Source: Temperatibacter marinus (GTDB lineage Bacteria; Pseudomonadota; Alphaproteobacteria; Sphingomonadales; Kordiimonadaceae). Taken from it: DNA of 64,000 bases. The notes beneath the pieces are model-generated. The model was not told where the DNA came from and made no database searches. It saw only the letters and a list, made by a program, of their open reading frames with translations. The translations under genes and the position numbers were made by a program. The DNA lies in NCBI RefSeq assembly GCF_031598375.1, contig NZ_CP123872.1, positions 1,178,001 through 1,242,000 of the forward strand, written 5' to 3'. Shown here one piece after another: positions 22,263 through 32,778 of this stretch; the stretch's first letter is position 1; each line of letters opens with the position of its first letter.

Positions 22263-22434
22263 GGCGTACTCCTATAGGTATGGTTGCGGTTCACTCTCTA
22301 AAAAGCAAAGCGCGTGCCAATTTGTAAAAGCCTTGAAGGATGCCGGTTTTGCAGGGAAGACCAGATGACCATATTGCAGATTTCGCTGATTTAGTTCGCT
22401 CCAGTTGGATGAGGTGTTAATTCTTGCCCAGAGT

Positions 22435-23082
22435 TTATTGCAGGGGGGGCAATTCTTTCCATGGATTGTTAGAGCGAATTCTTGGAATGACGGTTACAGA
22501 ACAGTTGGTAAGTTTTTCAATTTCTAAAGCTGTACGCTGAAGATCGGGCTGACGATCGCCTGCAGATTCCGACATAAAGATTTTTTCTGTCTTTATGCCG
22601 CGACTGATTTGAGCTTCTATAGTTGCAAGTGTGTGTGAGATCGTCCCAAGATAACTGCCCACCACCAGATAGCATGATAGGTTTAGATCTTTTATCCAGT
22701 CGGCAACCAGTTTATCACCAACCAAGGGGACAAAGGAACCGCCGACACCCTCTATTAAACAAGAAGAGTGTTCATTCAGCCAGTGTTGGCAAAGATCAAG
22801 AAGTTTCTCATAGCATAGGGGCTTGTGCTCAAGCTCAGCTGCCATACTGGGCGCAAGTGGCGCTTTATATCGAAGAGGGGACAGGGTGTTCCAAGTTTCC
22901 AAAGTTAAGGGCAGGCCCTGAGCTTCAGCAAGAATATGAGTGTCTGAGCCTTCCATGGTGCTCGCGGTCACACCGCTGATGATTGGCTTAAAGGCCTTAT
23001 AGCCATATTGATGGGCTAGGCCAGCAGTTACAAGGGTTTTCCCTATTTCCGTACCTGTAGATGTGATGAAATAGTGACTCAT
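22435..23082 (-). CDS. bioD: Dethiobiotin synthetase
   Basis: BioD carboxylates and closes 7,8-diaminopelargonate to dethiobiotin with ATP. The P-loop TSTGTEIGKT lies at residues 7-16 of the 215-residue protein begun at ATG 23082, the usual place; a longer frame to 23106 is less likely because ATG 23082 overlaps the bioF stop as ATGA. Further landmarks are YKAFKPIISGV, PLAPSMAAE and CLIEGVGGSFVPL (GAGG-like motif, here GVGG). It is the second gene of the bioF-bioD pair. Confidence 0.95.
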   Translation of the reverse strand: MSHYFITSTGTEIGKTLVTAGLAHQYGYKAFKPIISGVTASTMEGSDTHILAEAQGLPLTLETWNTLSPLRYKAPLAPSMAAELEHKPLCYEKLLDLCQHWLNEHSSCLIEGVGGSFVPLVGDKLVADWIKDLNLSCYLVVGSYLGTISHTLATIEAQISRGIKTEKIFMSESAGDRQPDLQRTALEIEKLTNCSVTVIPRIRSNNPWKELPPLQ

Positions 23083-24236
23083 GCCAATAATCCTATGGAT
23101 AAACAAGCTTGAATGAGACCATCAACTTGGGCGTCCGAGTGTGTCGCAGAGAAGCAAAACCTTAATCGACTTGTGCCTGGTGCAACGGTGGGTGGTCGAA
23201 AAGCCCAAGCTAGATAACCTTGATCAGCAAGAGATTTAGAAGCTGCAAGAGTGTCTTCTTCAGACCCCATAATCAGCGGAACAATTGGTGTCGTAGGATT
23301 TGGCAGATTAAGGGCATCAGCGAATCGCTGGGCTAGAATCACAGGGCGCTGTATGCGCTCCTTGTCGGTTTCTATAATCTCAAGAGAACGAATACTCGCA
23401 GCAATGACAGCTGGTGGAAGAGCTGTTGTATAGATTAAACTTCTGCTACGAGATCGTAATAATTCGCACACAGCGTGACTGGCCGCGAGATAGCCTCCAT
23501 AGCTTCCAATTGCTTTTGAGAGTGTCCCCATCTGAAATGGAATCAGTCCTTCGGCCTCTTGAGCCACAGTTGACCCTTTACCCCCGCCAACAACGCCAAA
23601 TCCATGGGCATCATCACTGTATAGCCAGCAATCAAAAACCTTGGCAATTTGGCCTTGTTTTTTAAGCGGTGCCATATCACCGTCCATAGAATAGACACCG
23701 TCTACCACGATCATCGCATGGGGATATTGATGTCGATATTGTCTTAACAATTCTTTCAGATGGTCACAGTCGTTATGATTGAAAAAATAAACAGTAGCGC
23801 CTGATAATTTGATACCTGCATGTAGAGATGTATGGATTAATTCATCTGCAAATATAACATCTTGTTTCCCTAAGAATGTCGGAATAACACCTGTGTTCGC
23901 CATATATCCAGACCCGAAAACCACCGCATCTTCGGTGCCTTTCATCTGTGCAATTTTCTTTTCCAAATCCCGGTGTAGAGGATGATTTCCTGTGACAAGG
24001 CGCGAGGCACCTGCACCTGCGCCGTACTGAGCCATAGCTTTCTGAGCGGCGTCTATTACTGCAGGATCGGTCGATAATCCAAGATAATCATTATCTGTAA
24101 AACTAACGATCTGACCCCAGCTCTCTCTCGTCGCAGACATATCAGCACTTCGCGAATGGTCGAATAGAAACCGTCTCTGGGCTTTAGCGTCAATCGCATC
24201 TAGTTTTGCTTTGGTATATGTCTCTAGGCTTTTCAT
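23079..24236 (-). CDS. bioF: 8-amino-7-oxononanoate synthase
   Basis: BioF condenses pimeloyl-ACP (or CoA) with alanine using PLP. The 385-residue form from ATG 24236 (MKSLETYTKAKLDAID) fits the family; the frame extends to 24311 but adds low-quality sequence. Motifs: NDYLGLSTDPAV, GAGASRLVTGNHPLH, DDAHGFGVVGGGKG and the PLP-lysine region MGTLSKAIGSYGGY. It overlaps bioD by four bases and is divergent from bioB across about 120 bases that must hold promoters for both arms. No BirA-type or BioR-type operator palindrome is evident there. Confidence 0.95.
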   Translation of the reverse strand: MKSLETYTKAKLDAIDAKAQRRFLFDHSRSADMSATRESWGQIVSFTDNDYLGLSTDPAVIDAAQKAMAQYGAGAGASRLVTGNHPLHRDLEKKIAQMKGTEDAVVFGSGYMANTGVIPTFLGKQDVIFADELIHTSLHAGIKLSGATVYFFNHNDCDHLKELLRQYRHQYPHAMIVVDGVYSMDGDMAPLKKQGQIAKVFDCWLYSDDAHGFGVVGGGKGSTVAQEAEGLIPFQMGTLSKAIGSYGGYLAASHAVCELLRSRSRSLIYTTALPPAVIAASIRSLEIIETDKERIQRPVILAQRFADALNLPNPTTPIVPLIMGSEEDTLAASKSLADQGYLAWAFRPPTVAPGTSRLRFCFSATHSDAQVDGLIQACLSIGLLA

Positions 24237-24354
24237 GTTGCTTTGGTAGGCGCTTTCCTCAGAAGCGTCAAGGTTCGATTTTTGCTTGACTTTATTAGGG
24301 TGAAGGCCCACTTATCGCAAAATATGCTGTGGTCCCATCCGATGGAGTATAACA

Positions 24355-25383
24355 ATGAATGCACTGACAAATCCCTCTTCAGACAATGCCTTAGACACAC
24401 GCCATGACTGGAAAGTTCAAGAGATTGAAGCTCTTTTTGAAAAACCATTCATGGAGCTTGTATTTGAAGCAGCACATACTCATCGTCTCTATCATGACCC
24501 AAACGAAGTACAGTTATCTCAGTTAATCTCGATTAAAACAGGCGGGTGTGCTGAAGATTGTGGCTATTGTTCTCAGTCCTCAAAACATGCGAAAACGACT
24601 GGCTTAAAAGCTGAAAAATTGATGGAAGTCGAACGGGTTCTTGATGCAGCAAAGAAAGCAAAAGAAGGTGGTGCGACGCGCTATTGTATGGGCGCTGCGT
24701 GGACCAGTCCAAAGGATAGAGACATGGACTCGCTTTTGGCTATGGTAAAAGGCGTGAAAGATCTTGGACTCGAAAGCTGCATGACCCTTGGCATGCTCAA
24801 TCAGGCACAAACAGCGCAACTAGCTGACGCTGGTCTTGATTATTACAATCACAATGTTGATACCAGTGAAGAATTTTATGGCGAAATTATTACTACTCGA
24901 AGCTACCAAGAACGTTTAGACACCCTTGAATTGGTTCGTGAGAATGGCATTAATGTCTGTTCTGGGGGAATTGTCGGAATGGGTGAGAAACGCCGGGATC
25001 GTGCGGGCATGCTGAAGACATTGGCAAATTTGCCGGTGCACCCTGATAGTGTGCCAATCAACATGCTTGTGGCTGTACCTGGCACCCCTCTGGAACATGT
25101 CAAAAAGATGGATCCATTTGAATTTGTTCGCACCATTGCTGTTGCACGTCTCTTAATGCCAAAGGCTGAAGTCAGGCTATCAGCAGGGCGTCAAGAGATG
25201 TCAGAAGAATGTCAGGCTCTTTGCTTTATGGCGGGAGCAAGCTCTATCTTTTATGGCGATCAATTGCTGACGACTCCCAATCCAGAAAATAATAAAGACC
25301 TTGCCTTGATGCAAAAACTTGGCATGCATGCGCAAGCGCCAAAAGAGGCTCAGGGGTGTAAGCGCCAAACGGCAGCAGAATAA
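24355..25383 (+). CDS. bioB: Biotin synthase
   Basis: BioB is a radical-SAM enzyme that inserts sulfur into dethiobiotin to make biotin. The 342-residue protein has the CxxxCxxC cluster motif [14 protein letters not shown] with cysteines at 65, 69 and 72, plus [20 protein letters not shown] and the C-terminal [16 protein letters not shown] characteristic of BioB (second cluster region). GATGGAG lies before the ATG. Its stop TAA shares bases with the bioA start (TAATG), so bioB-bioA form a coupled operon. Confidence 0.97.
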   Translation: MNALTNPSSDNALDTRHDWKVQEIEALFEKPFMELVFEAAHTHRLYHDPNEVQLSQLISIKTGGCAEDCGYCSQSSKHAKTTGLKAEKLMEVERVLDAAKKAKEGGATRYCMGAAWTSPKDRDMDSLLAMVKGVKDLGLESCMTLGMLNQAQTAQLADAGLDYYNHNVDTSEEFYGEIITTRSYQERLDTLELVRENGINVCSGGIVGMGEKRRDRAGMLKTLANLPVHPDSVPINMLVAVPGTPLEHVKKMDPFEFVRTIAVARLLMPKAEVRLSAGRQEMSEECQALCFMAGASSIFYGDQLLTTPNPENNKDLALMQKLGMHAQAPKEAQGCKRQTAAE

Positions 25384-26621
25384 TGACGGACACATCTTCG
25401 ATCTGGTTGCCTTACACACAAATGAAGACAGCCCCTGAGCCCATTGAGGTTGTATCAACTCTTGATACACGCATCGAGCTTAAAGATGGCCGAACTCTTA
25501 TTGATGGCATTGCAAGTTGGTGGACAGCTGCGCACGGGTATAATCACCCTTACATTGTGGAAAAAGTGCAAGAACAGCTGGAACAAATGCCTCATGTGAT
25601 GCTTGGGGGTTTAGTTCATAATCCAATTAAAAAGCTCACAAGTCGAATCGCTGCCATGTTGCCTGGAAGCCTAAATAAATGCTTTGTAGCAGAAAGCGGT
25701 TCTGTTTCTGTTGAAGTCGGCATGAAGATGTGCTTGCAGTATTATCTCAACAGAGGTGTCAAAGGCCGCAGCAAATTTGTACATTTCCGTGATGGATATC
25801 ATGGTGATACGCTTGGCACGATGGGGATATGCGACCCTGATGAAGGTATGCATAGTCTCTTTGGAGATGCGTTGGTCGATAATTATTTACAAGAGCTGCC
25901 TCGCACAGCGGAAGAGGCCAATCAGTTCGCTGAATGGTTGCTTAAAAACAGCAATCAAATTGCGGGTGTAATCACTGAGCCTTTGGTGCAGGGAGCAGGG
26001 GGCATGGTCTTCCATGAGCCTGAAACCTTGCAATGGATACGCAAAGCTTGTGATCAGGCTGGTGTCTTGATGATTGTGGATGAAATTTTCACAGGTTTTG
26101 GGCGCACAGGCACAATGTTTGCCATTGATCAAGCAGGGATTATCCCTGATGTCGTTACGCTATCTAAAGCGCTGACAGGGGGATTTGTGCCGCTTTCAAT
26201 CGCTGTTGCCCGAGAGGAGATTTTTGAGAGTTTTTATAGTGATGATCCGATGAAAGCTTTGATGCATGGTCCTACCTATATGGGGCATGCGTTAGGCTGT
26301 GCAGCTGCCAATGCTTCTCTAGATTTATTTCAAGAAAATGATTGCCTGTCAGCTGTTGCACAAATCAATATGCAGCTTGGTTATGAACTTGAAAAATGCC
26401 GCGAGGTTGCGTGCGTGAAAGATGTGCGAACACTTGGGGCTATTGGGGTCGTGCAGACGCATGAAGGCTTTGATGTTCAGGAATTAAAGCCGAAATTTAT
26501 AGATGCTGGGGTTTGGGTTAGGCCGTTCAGGGATATTGTTTACCTCACCCCAGCCTATACGATTACGCCGGATGATTTAACCCAACTAACAGAGAGTATA
26601 TATTCTGTTTTAAGCACATAA
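25383..26621 (+). CDS. bioA: Adenosylmethionine-8-amino-7-oxononanoate aminotransferase
   Basis: BioA transfers an amino group from SAM to 8-amino-7-oxononanoate. The 412-residue class-III PLP aminotransferase has IWLPYTQMKTAPEP at the N-terminus (BioA hallmark W-x-P-Y-T/D-Q), DGIASWWTAAHGYNHP, SGSVSVEVGMKM, MIVDEIFTGFGRTG, PLP Lys in VTLSKALTGGFVPL, and HGPTYMGHALGCAAANAS. It ends the bioBA operon at a strong bidirectional terminator. bioC and bioH (pimeloyl formation) are not in the window. Confidence 0.97.
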   Translation: MTDTSSIWLPYTQMKTAPEPIEVVSTLDTRIELKDGRTLIDGIASWWTAAHGYNHPYIVEKVQEQLEQMPHVMLGGLVHNPIKKLTSRIAAMLPGSLNKCFVAESGSVSVEVGMKMCLQYYLNRGVKGRSKFVHFRDGYHGDTLGTMGICDPDEGMHSLFGDALVDNYLQELPRTAEEANQFAEWLLKNSNQIAGVITEPLVQGAGGMVFHEPETLQWIRKACDQAGVLMIVDEIFTGFGRTGTMFAIDQAGIIPDVVTLSKALTGGFVPLSIAVAREEIFESFYSDDPMKALMHGPTYMGHALGCAAANASLDLFQENDCLSAVAQINMQLGYELEKCREVACVKDVRTLGAIGVVQTHEGFDVQELKPKFIDAGVWVRPFRDIVYLTPAYTITPDDLTQLTESIYSVLST

Positions 26622-26650
26622 AAAAAGCCCGCTGTTAAGCGGGCTTTTTT
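26621..26650. terminator. Bidirectional terminator between bioA and glutamate dehydrogenase
   Basis: A 13-bp perfect stem (AAAAAAGCCCGCT/AGCGGGCTTTTTT) with a GTTA loop, A run on one side and T run on the other, in a convergent spacer. Confidence 0.93.
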
Positions 26651-29600
26651 CTATTTTAGAATGGAACGTAAGTGCCTCACAGCAAAACTCAATTTTGAGA
26701 GTCCCATTGCTCCAGAGGCTTTCAAATCCGCAACCAGTCGTTCTGTTCGAATGATCTTAGTCTTCTGAGCGTCTAGCCATGCTGAGAGCGCTTCTTCAGG
26801 TTTATTCTGACCTGAACTTTCCAAGACCTTGCGCGTTAATTCCCGTTGCTGATCAGCCAGATCCTCTCGAACTGAGCGGAGGGAAAGGACGTCCCAACGA
26901 TCTTCAGTCTGTACAGCATAAGAGGCATTTCTTAGCCAGTTAAAGCCAGCAGCCTCGCCGAGAGAGAAGTAGAGAACAGCCACTTCCTTTACGTCGCGAC
27001 GTGTTGCTTCAGCCACAGCATTGATATCGGGCACTTGACGGAAGCTATCCATGCCTGCCATCACACGAGCTAATTCGTCGGTAACACCTTGTTTCTTGAA
27101 GTGTGATATTTTCTCAGCGGCCAGTTTTTTAGATTCTGGTGTGAGTAGATTATCAGCTTCAGAAAAGAGGTTATGCACAGGAGTTGCAAAGCGGCGAATA
27201 AGATCCTGAATGTCAAATGGCTGTGCAAGATTTCTCAAGAGCCATAGGACTTGATGGCGAATAAACAATGAAACTTCATTGTGCATTTCATATTGCAGAC
27301 CTGAGTCGATTTTATAGTCCAGATCATTAATTTGTTGCCAATTTGTCTTGAGTTCATATATTTCACGGACAATAACAAAGGCAGCGACGATATCTTCTAC
27401 AGCCAGACCTGTTTCTTCTTTAATATCATAGACAAAAGTTAGGCCTGCCCAGTTTACAACTTCGTTACAAAGAACCGTCGCAACCAATTCACGCTTTAGT
27501 CTGTGACGGCTGATTTCGTCTGGGAATTTTTCCCTTAATACTTTCGGGAAGGACCATTCCAACTCATCTCTAAGGACAGCTCCATCAACAATTGTTCCTT
27601 CTAAAAGTACATCATAGAGAGACATTTTTGCATAAGACATCAGTGTGGAAATCTCAGGACGGGTTAAGCCTTTATCCTGAGCTTCCATTTCCGCAAGCTT
27701 GTCATCACTCGGTAAATTTTCAATCTCACGATTTAAGAGGCCTTCGCGTTCCAACATGCGCATTAAGCCTGCATGACTGTCCCGCTGTTCAGTCGCATAG
27801 GCTTCTGTGACCGAAATGGCCTGCGTTTGTAGATAGTTATCTGTGAGAACAATATCAGAGACTTCGTCAGTCATTTCAACAAGAAGCGTGTCTCTCTCAT
27901 CCCGATTCATTTTTCCATTCTCTAGAACATCGGCCAGAAGAATTTTAATATTCACTTCTTTATCGGAACAATCCACTCCAGCAGAGTTATCAATAAAGTC
28001 TGCATTTAGTCGTCCGCCCAGCTTAGACAATTCGATACGAGCCTTGTGGGTCATCCCTAGATTACCACCTTCGCCAATTACTTTAATCTTCAACTGATCA
28101 GGAACAATCCGAATAGCATTATTAGCACGATCACCGACTTCAGCATCTGTTTCATCACTGGCACGGATGTAAGTTCCAATCCCACCAAACCAGAGTAGAT
28201 CTGCTTCGGCTTTGAGGATGGTGTGGATTAATTGATTGGGTGCCATCGTATCGTCTTTGACACCGAGCCATTCTTTCATCTCTGCAGAAAGTGGAATTGA
28301 CTTTTCCGAGCGAGAGAAAATTCCTCCCCCCTTAGAAATGAGCTTTTTGTTGTAATCTTCCCAACTTGAACGAGGCATTTCAAAGAGACGTTTTCTTTCA
28401 TCCCACGTTTTTTCGAGGTTTTTAGGGTTAGGATCTACAAAAATATGAAGATGGTTGAAGGCAGCTTTGAGTGCGATTGTTTTGGAAAGAAGCATGCCAT
28501 TTCCAAAGACGTCCCCCGCCATATCGCCAACACCAATGGTGGCAATAGGATCGGTTTGTGTGTTCACTCCCAACTCTCTGAAGTGGCGTTGCACACTAAT
28601 CCAGGCCCCTTTGGCTGTGATCCCCATCCCTTTATGGTCATAGCCATTAGATCCGCCTGAAGCAAAGGCGTCCCCTAGCCAGAAATTGTGAGCTTCGCTA
28701 ATCCCATTGGCAATATCAGAAAAAGTAGCTGTGCCCTTATCCGCAGCCACAACCAAGTATGGGTCATCACTGTCACGGCGCCACGTATTTGACGGTGGGA
28801 CGAGATCCCCTTTAATCAGATTATCGGTCAGGGAAATCAAGCTGGTTATAAACATACGATATGCTGCAACCCCCTCGTTCATAAAGGCTTCCCTGTCCGA
28901 GGGTGCAGGAAGTTGCTTGGCAAAAAATCCGCCTTTAGCACCTTGAGGCACAATCACCGTATTTTTCACTTGCTGGGCCTTTACCAGTCCAAGAATTTCA
29001 GTTCTGAAGTCTTCTCGGCGATCAGACCATCTGAGGCCGCCACGAGCAACAGGACCACCGCGCAAATGAACCCCTTCAACACGCGGGCTATAAACCCATA
29101 TCTCCGCATAAGGTCTCGGCAGAGGGGCTTCCTCAATCTCACGGGTTTTTAATTTGAATGCCAACGCCCTTTCGTCCACGCCTTCTAGAACACCAGGCTG
29201 GAAGAAGTTGGTTCGCTGGGTTGCGGACATCACAGAAAGATAGGCTCTCAAAATACGGTCTTGATCTAAACTGCTGACTTTTTCAAGTTCTGACATGAGG
29301 CCATTGGCAATGGTTTTTGCTTGTTTTTCACGATTGCCCTTCGTTTGTGGGTCGAACAGAGTCCGGAATAGAGAAACTAAAGTCGCTGAGAGTTTTGAGT
29401 GCTCAACCATACACTGTGAGATATATTCAGGTGTATATCCAAGACCTAATTGGCGAAGATATTTACCATAAGCCCGGAGAACAAGGATTTCAGACCATGT
29501 CATGCCAGAAGTCATGACAAGGGTGTTAAAGGCATCGTTTTCAGCACGCCCTTGCCATGTGTTTAGCAAAAGGTCTTCGATGATAGGCTTGGTGTCTTCG

Positions 29601-31489
29601 ATAGCAATATCAATGCCACCAGGTTTATAAAGGGTGAAGTCATGAATGCATGCAGGGGAGCCGTCTTGCATTGTATAACTGTGTTCCCCAATGACATGGA
29701 AACCAAGATTTTCAAGGAGCGGAAGACAGTCGCTCAACGGCACCATGCGATTTTTATGATGAATTTTTAATCGGAAATGGTCATCGCCATCTGCGCGATG
29801 ACGATAAAAATCAAAACGGATACGATCCTCATCTGTCAATTCATTGAGCTTCAACACATCGAAAGCAGCTTGGGCAGGATCGAAATTTTCGCGATATCCC
29901 ATTGAAAAGCGATCTTTATATTCGCGGTATAGGATTGTTCCTAATTCTTCGCCTGCTTTTTCTACAAGGCTCAATTTCAGACGATCTTGCCAACCGCGTG
30001 CTGCATCACTGATGGCATCATCAATGGCTTTTTCATCTGGATTAAGAACTTCACCAGGTTTGGTTCTGATAATGAAGTGCCAGCGTGCCAGTGCAGCTGA
30101 TGATAAATTAGCATAGTAAACTGAGACTTCCCCGTTGAAAGCTTCGCAGAGAATTTGAGCTATTTTTTCTCTGAGCCCTGAATGATAGTTATCACGAGGG
30201 ACATAGACAATCGCAGAGACAAACCGTTCAAATTTATCGCGTCGAATAAAGGCCTGGGTCCGTGGACGTTCTGTTAACTGAAGAATGCCTAGGCAATTTT
30301 CATAGAGATGTTCATTGCTAATTTGGAAAAATTCATCCCGAGGATAGCTTTCCATAATATGAAGGAGCGCTTTACCTGCATGCGAACTTTTGTCAAAACG
30401 AGCTGTTTCTTGAATATGATCAACTTTTTGTCTTAAGATGGGAACATCTTTGACACTGCGGCCATAGGATAGGCTTGTAAAGAGGCCAATGAATCGATTT
30501 TCTCCAACAACATTCCCACTCTCGTCAAACAATTTTACACCGACATAGTCAAGGTGAGTGGGCCTATGAACGGTTGCCTTGACATTCGCCTTGGTAATGA
30601 TCAATGGGTCTTTACTTGTGAAGAAGTGCCGAATTTCTGGTGACATGGCCGTGAGCCCATCTTGGCCGCGCAGAACATAGCGTGTTTCATCTCTTAGGAT
30701 ACCTAAGCCAGTTTTTTCAACGGCATTAAAATCAGCAGTGAGCGGATCCCCATCAAAACGATATTGTCTAAATCCGAGGAAGGTAAAGTGATCTGCGCCC
30801 AACCAGCGTAAGAACTCGATGGTTTCTTCCGCCGCATCCATATCCCCTCCAGGCGGATTGACAGTTAATGCCGCGACAGTTTCATCAATTTTGGCTGTCA
30901 TTGGCCGCCAGTCTTTTACGGCTGAGCGAACATCTTTCAAAATAGACGCAACAAAAGCCTGAAGACTATCCAAGGAGGCTTTCCCTGAGAGCGCATCAAT
31001 TTCAATATACATCACACTTTCACGGAGCGAGCCTTCTGACGGCCTTTTCCCGACGAGCGACGTACTAGAGTCCCCGATGACAGCCCCTTTATCACTGCGG
31101 GGAACATCCATAATCGGATGATGCATCATGTGCATGTGAGTGCGGTTTGTAACCGTAAGGCCTCCTGAAATGGAATCGACCAAGAAAGGCATATCGTCGT
31201 TGACGATGATTACAATAGAATGATTGTGACCGTGATTATTGTCTTTAGGAGGATTGTAGACTTTAACGATCGATTCTCCTTTGACCCTTTTCTGAGCCGC
31301 GTCAAAGCAGTCCTTGGCGATTGCATAAAGCTCGGTTGCTGACCGTCTCATGAGATCGTCAGGTGAGGTGGGCGGATAAAAAGCATCGATGAAGGGATGA
31401 ATGGCTTCCGCTTCATTTTTCTTCAGATCTTTATTTGCCACGGTTTTGATGGACTTAATGATCGCGTTAAAATCTTTTTTGGTAATCAC
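26651..31489 (-). CDS. NAD-specific glutamate dehydrogenase (large, GDH-180 type)
   Basis: At 1612 residues this is the large class of NAD-dependent glutamate dehydrogenase common in alphaproteobacteria, which deaminates glutamate to 2-oxoglutarate. The catalytic domain lies in the second half: RGGPVARGGLRWSDRREDF, the KNTVIVPQGAKGGFF lysine region, and the NAD-binding portion with TIGVGDMAGDVFGNG and KVIGEGGNLGMT. The long N-terminal part carries the regulatory ACT-like modules of this class (for example FLGFRQYRF). Start is GTG 31489, with GGGAGAAA upstream. It is monocistronic or follows the PAS-like gene 30 bases upstream on the same strand. Confidence 0.96.
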   Translation of the reverse strand: MITKKDFNAIIKSIKTVANKDLKKNEAEAIHPFIDAFYPPTSPDDLMRRSATELYAIAKDCFDAAQKRVKGESIVKVYNPPKDNNHGHNHSIVIIVNDDMPFLVDSISGGLTVTNRTHMHMMHHPIMDVPRSDKGAVIGDSSTSLVGKRPSEGSLRESVMYIEIDALSGKASLDSLQAFVASILKDVRSAVKDWRPMTAKIDETVAALTVNPPGGDMDAAEETIEFLRWLGADHFTFLGFRQYRFDGDPLTADFNAVEKTGLGILRDETRYVLRGQDGLTAMSPEIRHFFTSKDPLIITKANVKATVHRPTHLDYVGVKLFDESGNVVGENRFIGLFTSLSYGRSVKDVPILRQKVDHIQETARFDKSSHAGKALLHIMESYPRDEFFQISNEHLYENCLGILQLTERPRTQAFIRRDKFERFVSAIVYVPRDNYHSGLREKIAQILCEAFNGEVSVYYANLSSAALARWHFIIRTKPGEVLNPDEKAIDDAISDAARGWQDRLKLSLVEKAGEELGTILYREYKDRFSMGYRENFDPAQAAFDVLKLNELTDEDRIRFDFYRHRADGDDHFRLKIHHKNRMVPLSDCLPLLENLGFHVIGEHSYTMQDGSPACIHDFTLYKPGGIDIAIEDTKPIIEDLLLNTWQGRAENDAFNTLVMTSGMTWSEILVLRAYGKYLRQLGLGYTPEYISQCMVEHSKLSATLVSLFRTLFDPQTKGNREKQAKTIANGLMSELEKVSSLDQDRILRAYLSVMSATQRTNFFQPGVLEGVDERALAFKLKTREIEEAPLPRPYAEIWVYSPRVEGVHLRGGPVARGGLRWSDRREDFRTEILGLVKAQQVKNTVIVPQGAKGGFFAKQLPAPSDREAFMNEGVAAYRMFITSLISLTDNLIKGDLVPPSNTWRRDSDDPYLVVAADKGTATFSDIANGISEAHNFWLGDAFASGGSNGYDHKGMGITAKGAWISVQRHFRELGVNTQTDPIATIGVGDMAGDVFGNGMLLSKTIALKAAFNHLHIFVDPNPKNLEKTWDERKRLFEMPRSSWEDYNKKLISKGGGIFSRSEKSIPLSAEMKEWLGVKDDTMAPNQLIHTILKAEADLLWFGGIGTYIRASDETDAEVGDRANNAIRIVPDQLKIKVIGEGGNLGMTHKARIELSKLGGRLNADFIDNSAGVDCSDKEVNIKILLADVLENGKMNRDERDTLLVEMTDEVSDIVLTDNYLQTQAISVTEAYATEQRDSHAGLMRMLEREGLLNREIENLPSDDKLAEMEAQDKGLTRPEISTLMSYAKMSLYDVLLEGTIVDGAVLRDELEWSFPKVLREKFPDEISRHRLKRELVATVLCNEVVNWAGLTFVYDIKEETGLAVEDIVAAFVIVREIYELKTNWQQINDLDYKIDSGLQYEMHNEVSLFIRHQVLWLLRNLAQPFDIQDLIRRFATPVHNLFSEADNLLTPESKKLAAEKISHFKKQGVTDELARVMAGMDSFRQVPDINAVAEATRRDVKEVAVLYFSLGEAAGFNWLRNASYAVQTEDRWDVLSLRSVREDLADQQRELTRKVLESSGQNKPEEALSAWLDAQKTKIIRTERLVADLKASGAMGLSKLSFAVRHLRSILK

Positions 31490-31518
31490 TGTTTTTCTCC
31501 CGCAGTTAGTTGATACTT

Positions 31519-32778
31519 TTATTCATCAACTTCTTGCGACTGTGCTGATATTTTATCAGGGTTTGGTTGGGACCTTGGTTTCAATGTCCCGTCTTTCATC
31601 AGACGGGCTGTTCTCTTTATTGCTGTTTCCAAAACTGTTTCAGTTGCTGCATAAGGTGCGATAATGCTTGAACTGCCATCTTGGTTCCTTCTTACAACTG
31701 CCAAGGAAAAGGCCTTGTCAGTGGGTAATTTGTCTAAGGGCATATCGGGAAGTTTGTGAAGTGCTTCATGGGCAGAGTCTAAACTGCTGGCATTAAAGGC
31801 GCCCCGTTGTTTTCGTCTTTCAAAGCGCTCTTTCTTCACACATCCTTTGATACCACCAGATTCTGATTTGATGAACTCGACAAAGCTATCTGCATGCTGT
31901 CCTTGCCGCCAGGCATAAGAAAGGGCTGCTGCATATTCAGTTAACCGGGTTTTATCGTACTGCTTGCCAAAAACCAATTTTAAAATTGGTGTAAAAGGGG
32001 CCCGTTCTTGGCTTTTTAACTCATGCTCGGCCAAAAGTACTGCGAGAGCATTTGGTGTATTCAAGCTCGTTTCATAAAAGCCAAGGGTCGTGGCTAAGGC
32101 TTGGTAGAGATGGTCATGAGCGTTGCCAGGGATCGCGGCAACTACTGCAGCATTATCTTGGCATGTGGCCAAAAGACCGCCTAATTCATTGATGACTTCA
32201 GTGGAAGGCACGGCCCCCTCATCTTGATCGAGTGTGACTTGGTCTAAAATGCAGAGGGCAAAATCAACCCTGTTCTCTGCCTTCGTCAATGGCATCACGA
32301 GGGCATGTATATTGATGTCACCAATCACTGTTTTTGCAGCATAGAGGGCAGGCTTATCTAACATCTCCGAGAGTGTACGATCGAGCATCTCAAGGGAATT
32401 ATGATTGTCTAATTCTTTTATGTTAACCCCAGGATTAAATTGCCCACCAAGAGTACGGGATAAATTTTCGCCAACAAATCTTATAATCCAACCAGATTCA
32501 GTATTCATTAAGAGAATCGAATTGGCTTTGAAGGGACTGAGTGCTTCTGGTGTTAATTTCGAAAAAGCAGGAATGAAAGGTCCATGGCCTTCATCATCCT
32601 GGATGGTTGCCCAGAAATATGCTGCAGAAGAAAGGAGCGATTGACCTGCAGCATAATGTGTCAAATCTTGCGTGATTTCCGTGACAAAAAAGTTGTCTTT
32701 CCCGTCCGAAATCTCTTGCCAGAGGGGATCGATCTCAAAATCTTGAGACACGTTATTGCTTGTACTGTCTGTGGTCAT
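31519..32778 (-). CDS. PAS-like domain protein of unknown function
   Basis: The 419-residue soluble protein has an N-terminal half of PAS-like pattern (SILLMNTESGWIIRFVGEN, LSRTLGGQFNPGVNIKELDN), of the kind found in alphaproteobacterial PAS proteins without an output domain. The rest has no motif I recognise; a basic patch KKERFERRKQRGAF and an acidic Ser-rich tail close it. No membrane segment or signal peptide is seen. It lies just upstream of the glutamate dehydrogenase gene on the same strand, so the two may be co-transcribed; a regulatory link is speculation. Confidence 0.6.
   Translation of the reverse strand: MTTDSTSNNVSQDFEIDPLWQEISDGKDNFFVTEITQDLTHYAAGQSLLSSAAYFWATIQDDEGHGPFIPAFSKLTPEALSPFKANSILLMNTESGWIIRFVGENLSRTLGGQFNPGVNIKELDNHNSLEMLDRTLSEMLDKPALYAAKTVIGDINIHALVMPLTKAENRVDFALCILDQVTLDQDEGAVPSTEVINELGGLLATCQDNAAVVAAIPGNAHDHLYQALATTLGFYETSLNTPNALAVLLAEHELKSQERAPFTPILKLVFGKQYDKTRLTEYAAALSYAWRQGQHADSFVEFIKSESGGIKGCVKKERFERRKQRGAFNASSLDSAHEALHKLPDMPLDKLPTDKAFSLAVVRRNQDGSSSIIAPYAATETVLETAIKRTARLMKDGTLKPRSQPNPDKISAQSQEVDE

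Noticed and set aside
24237-24354. BirA- or BioR-type operator in the biotin spacer
   Set aside because: Neither TTGTAAACC-type nor TTATAGATAA-type palindromes are visible.
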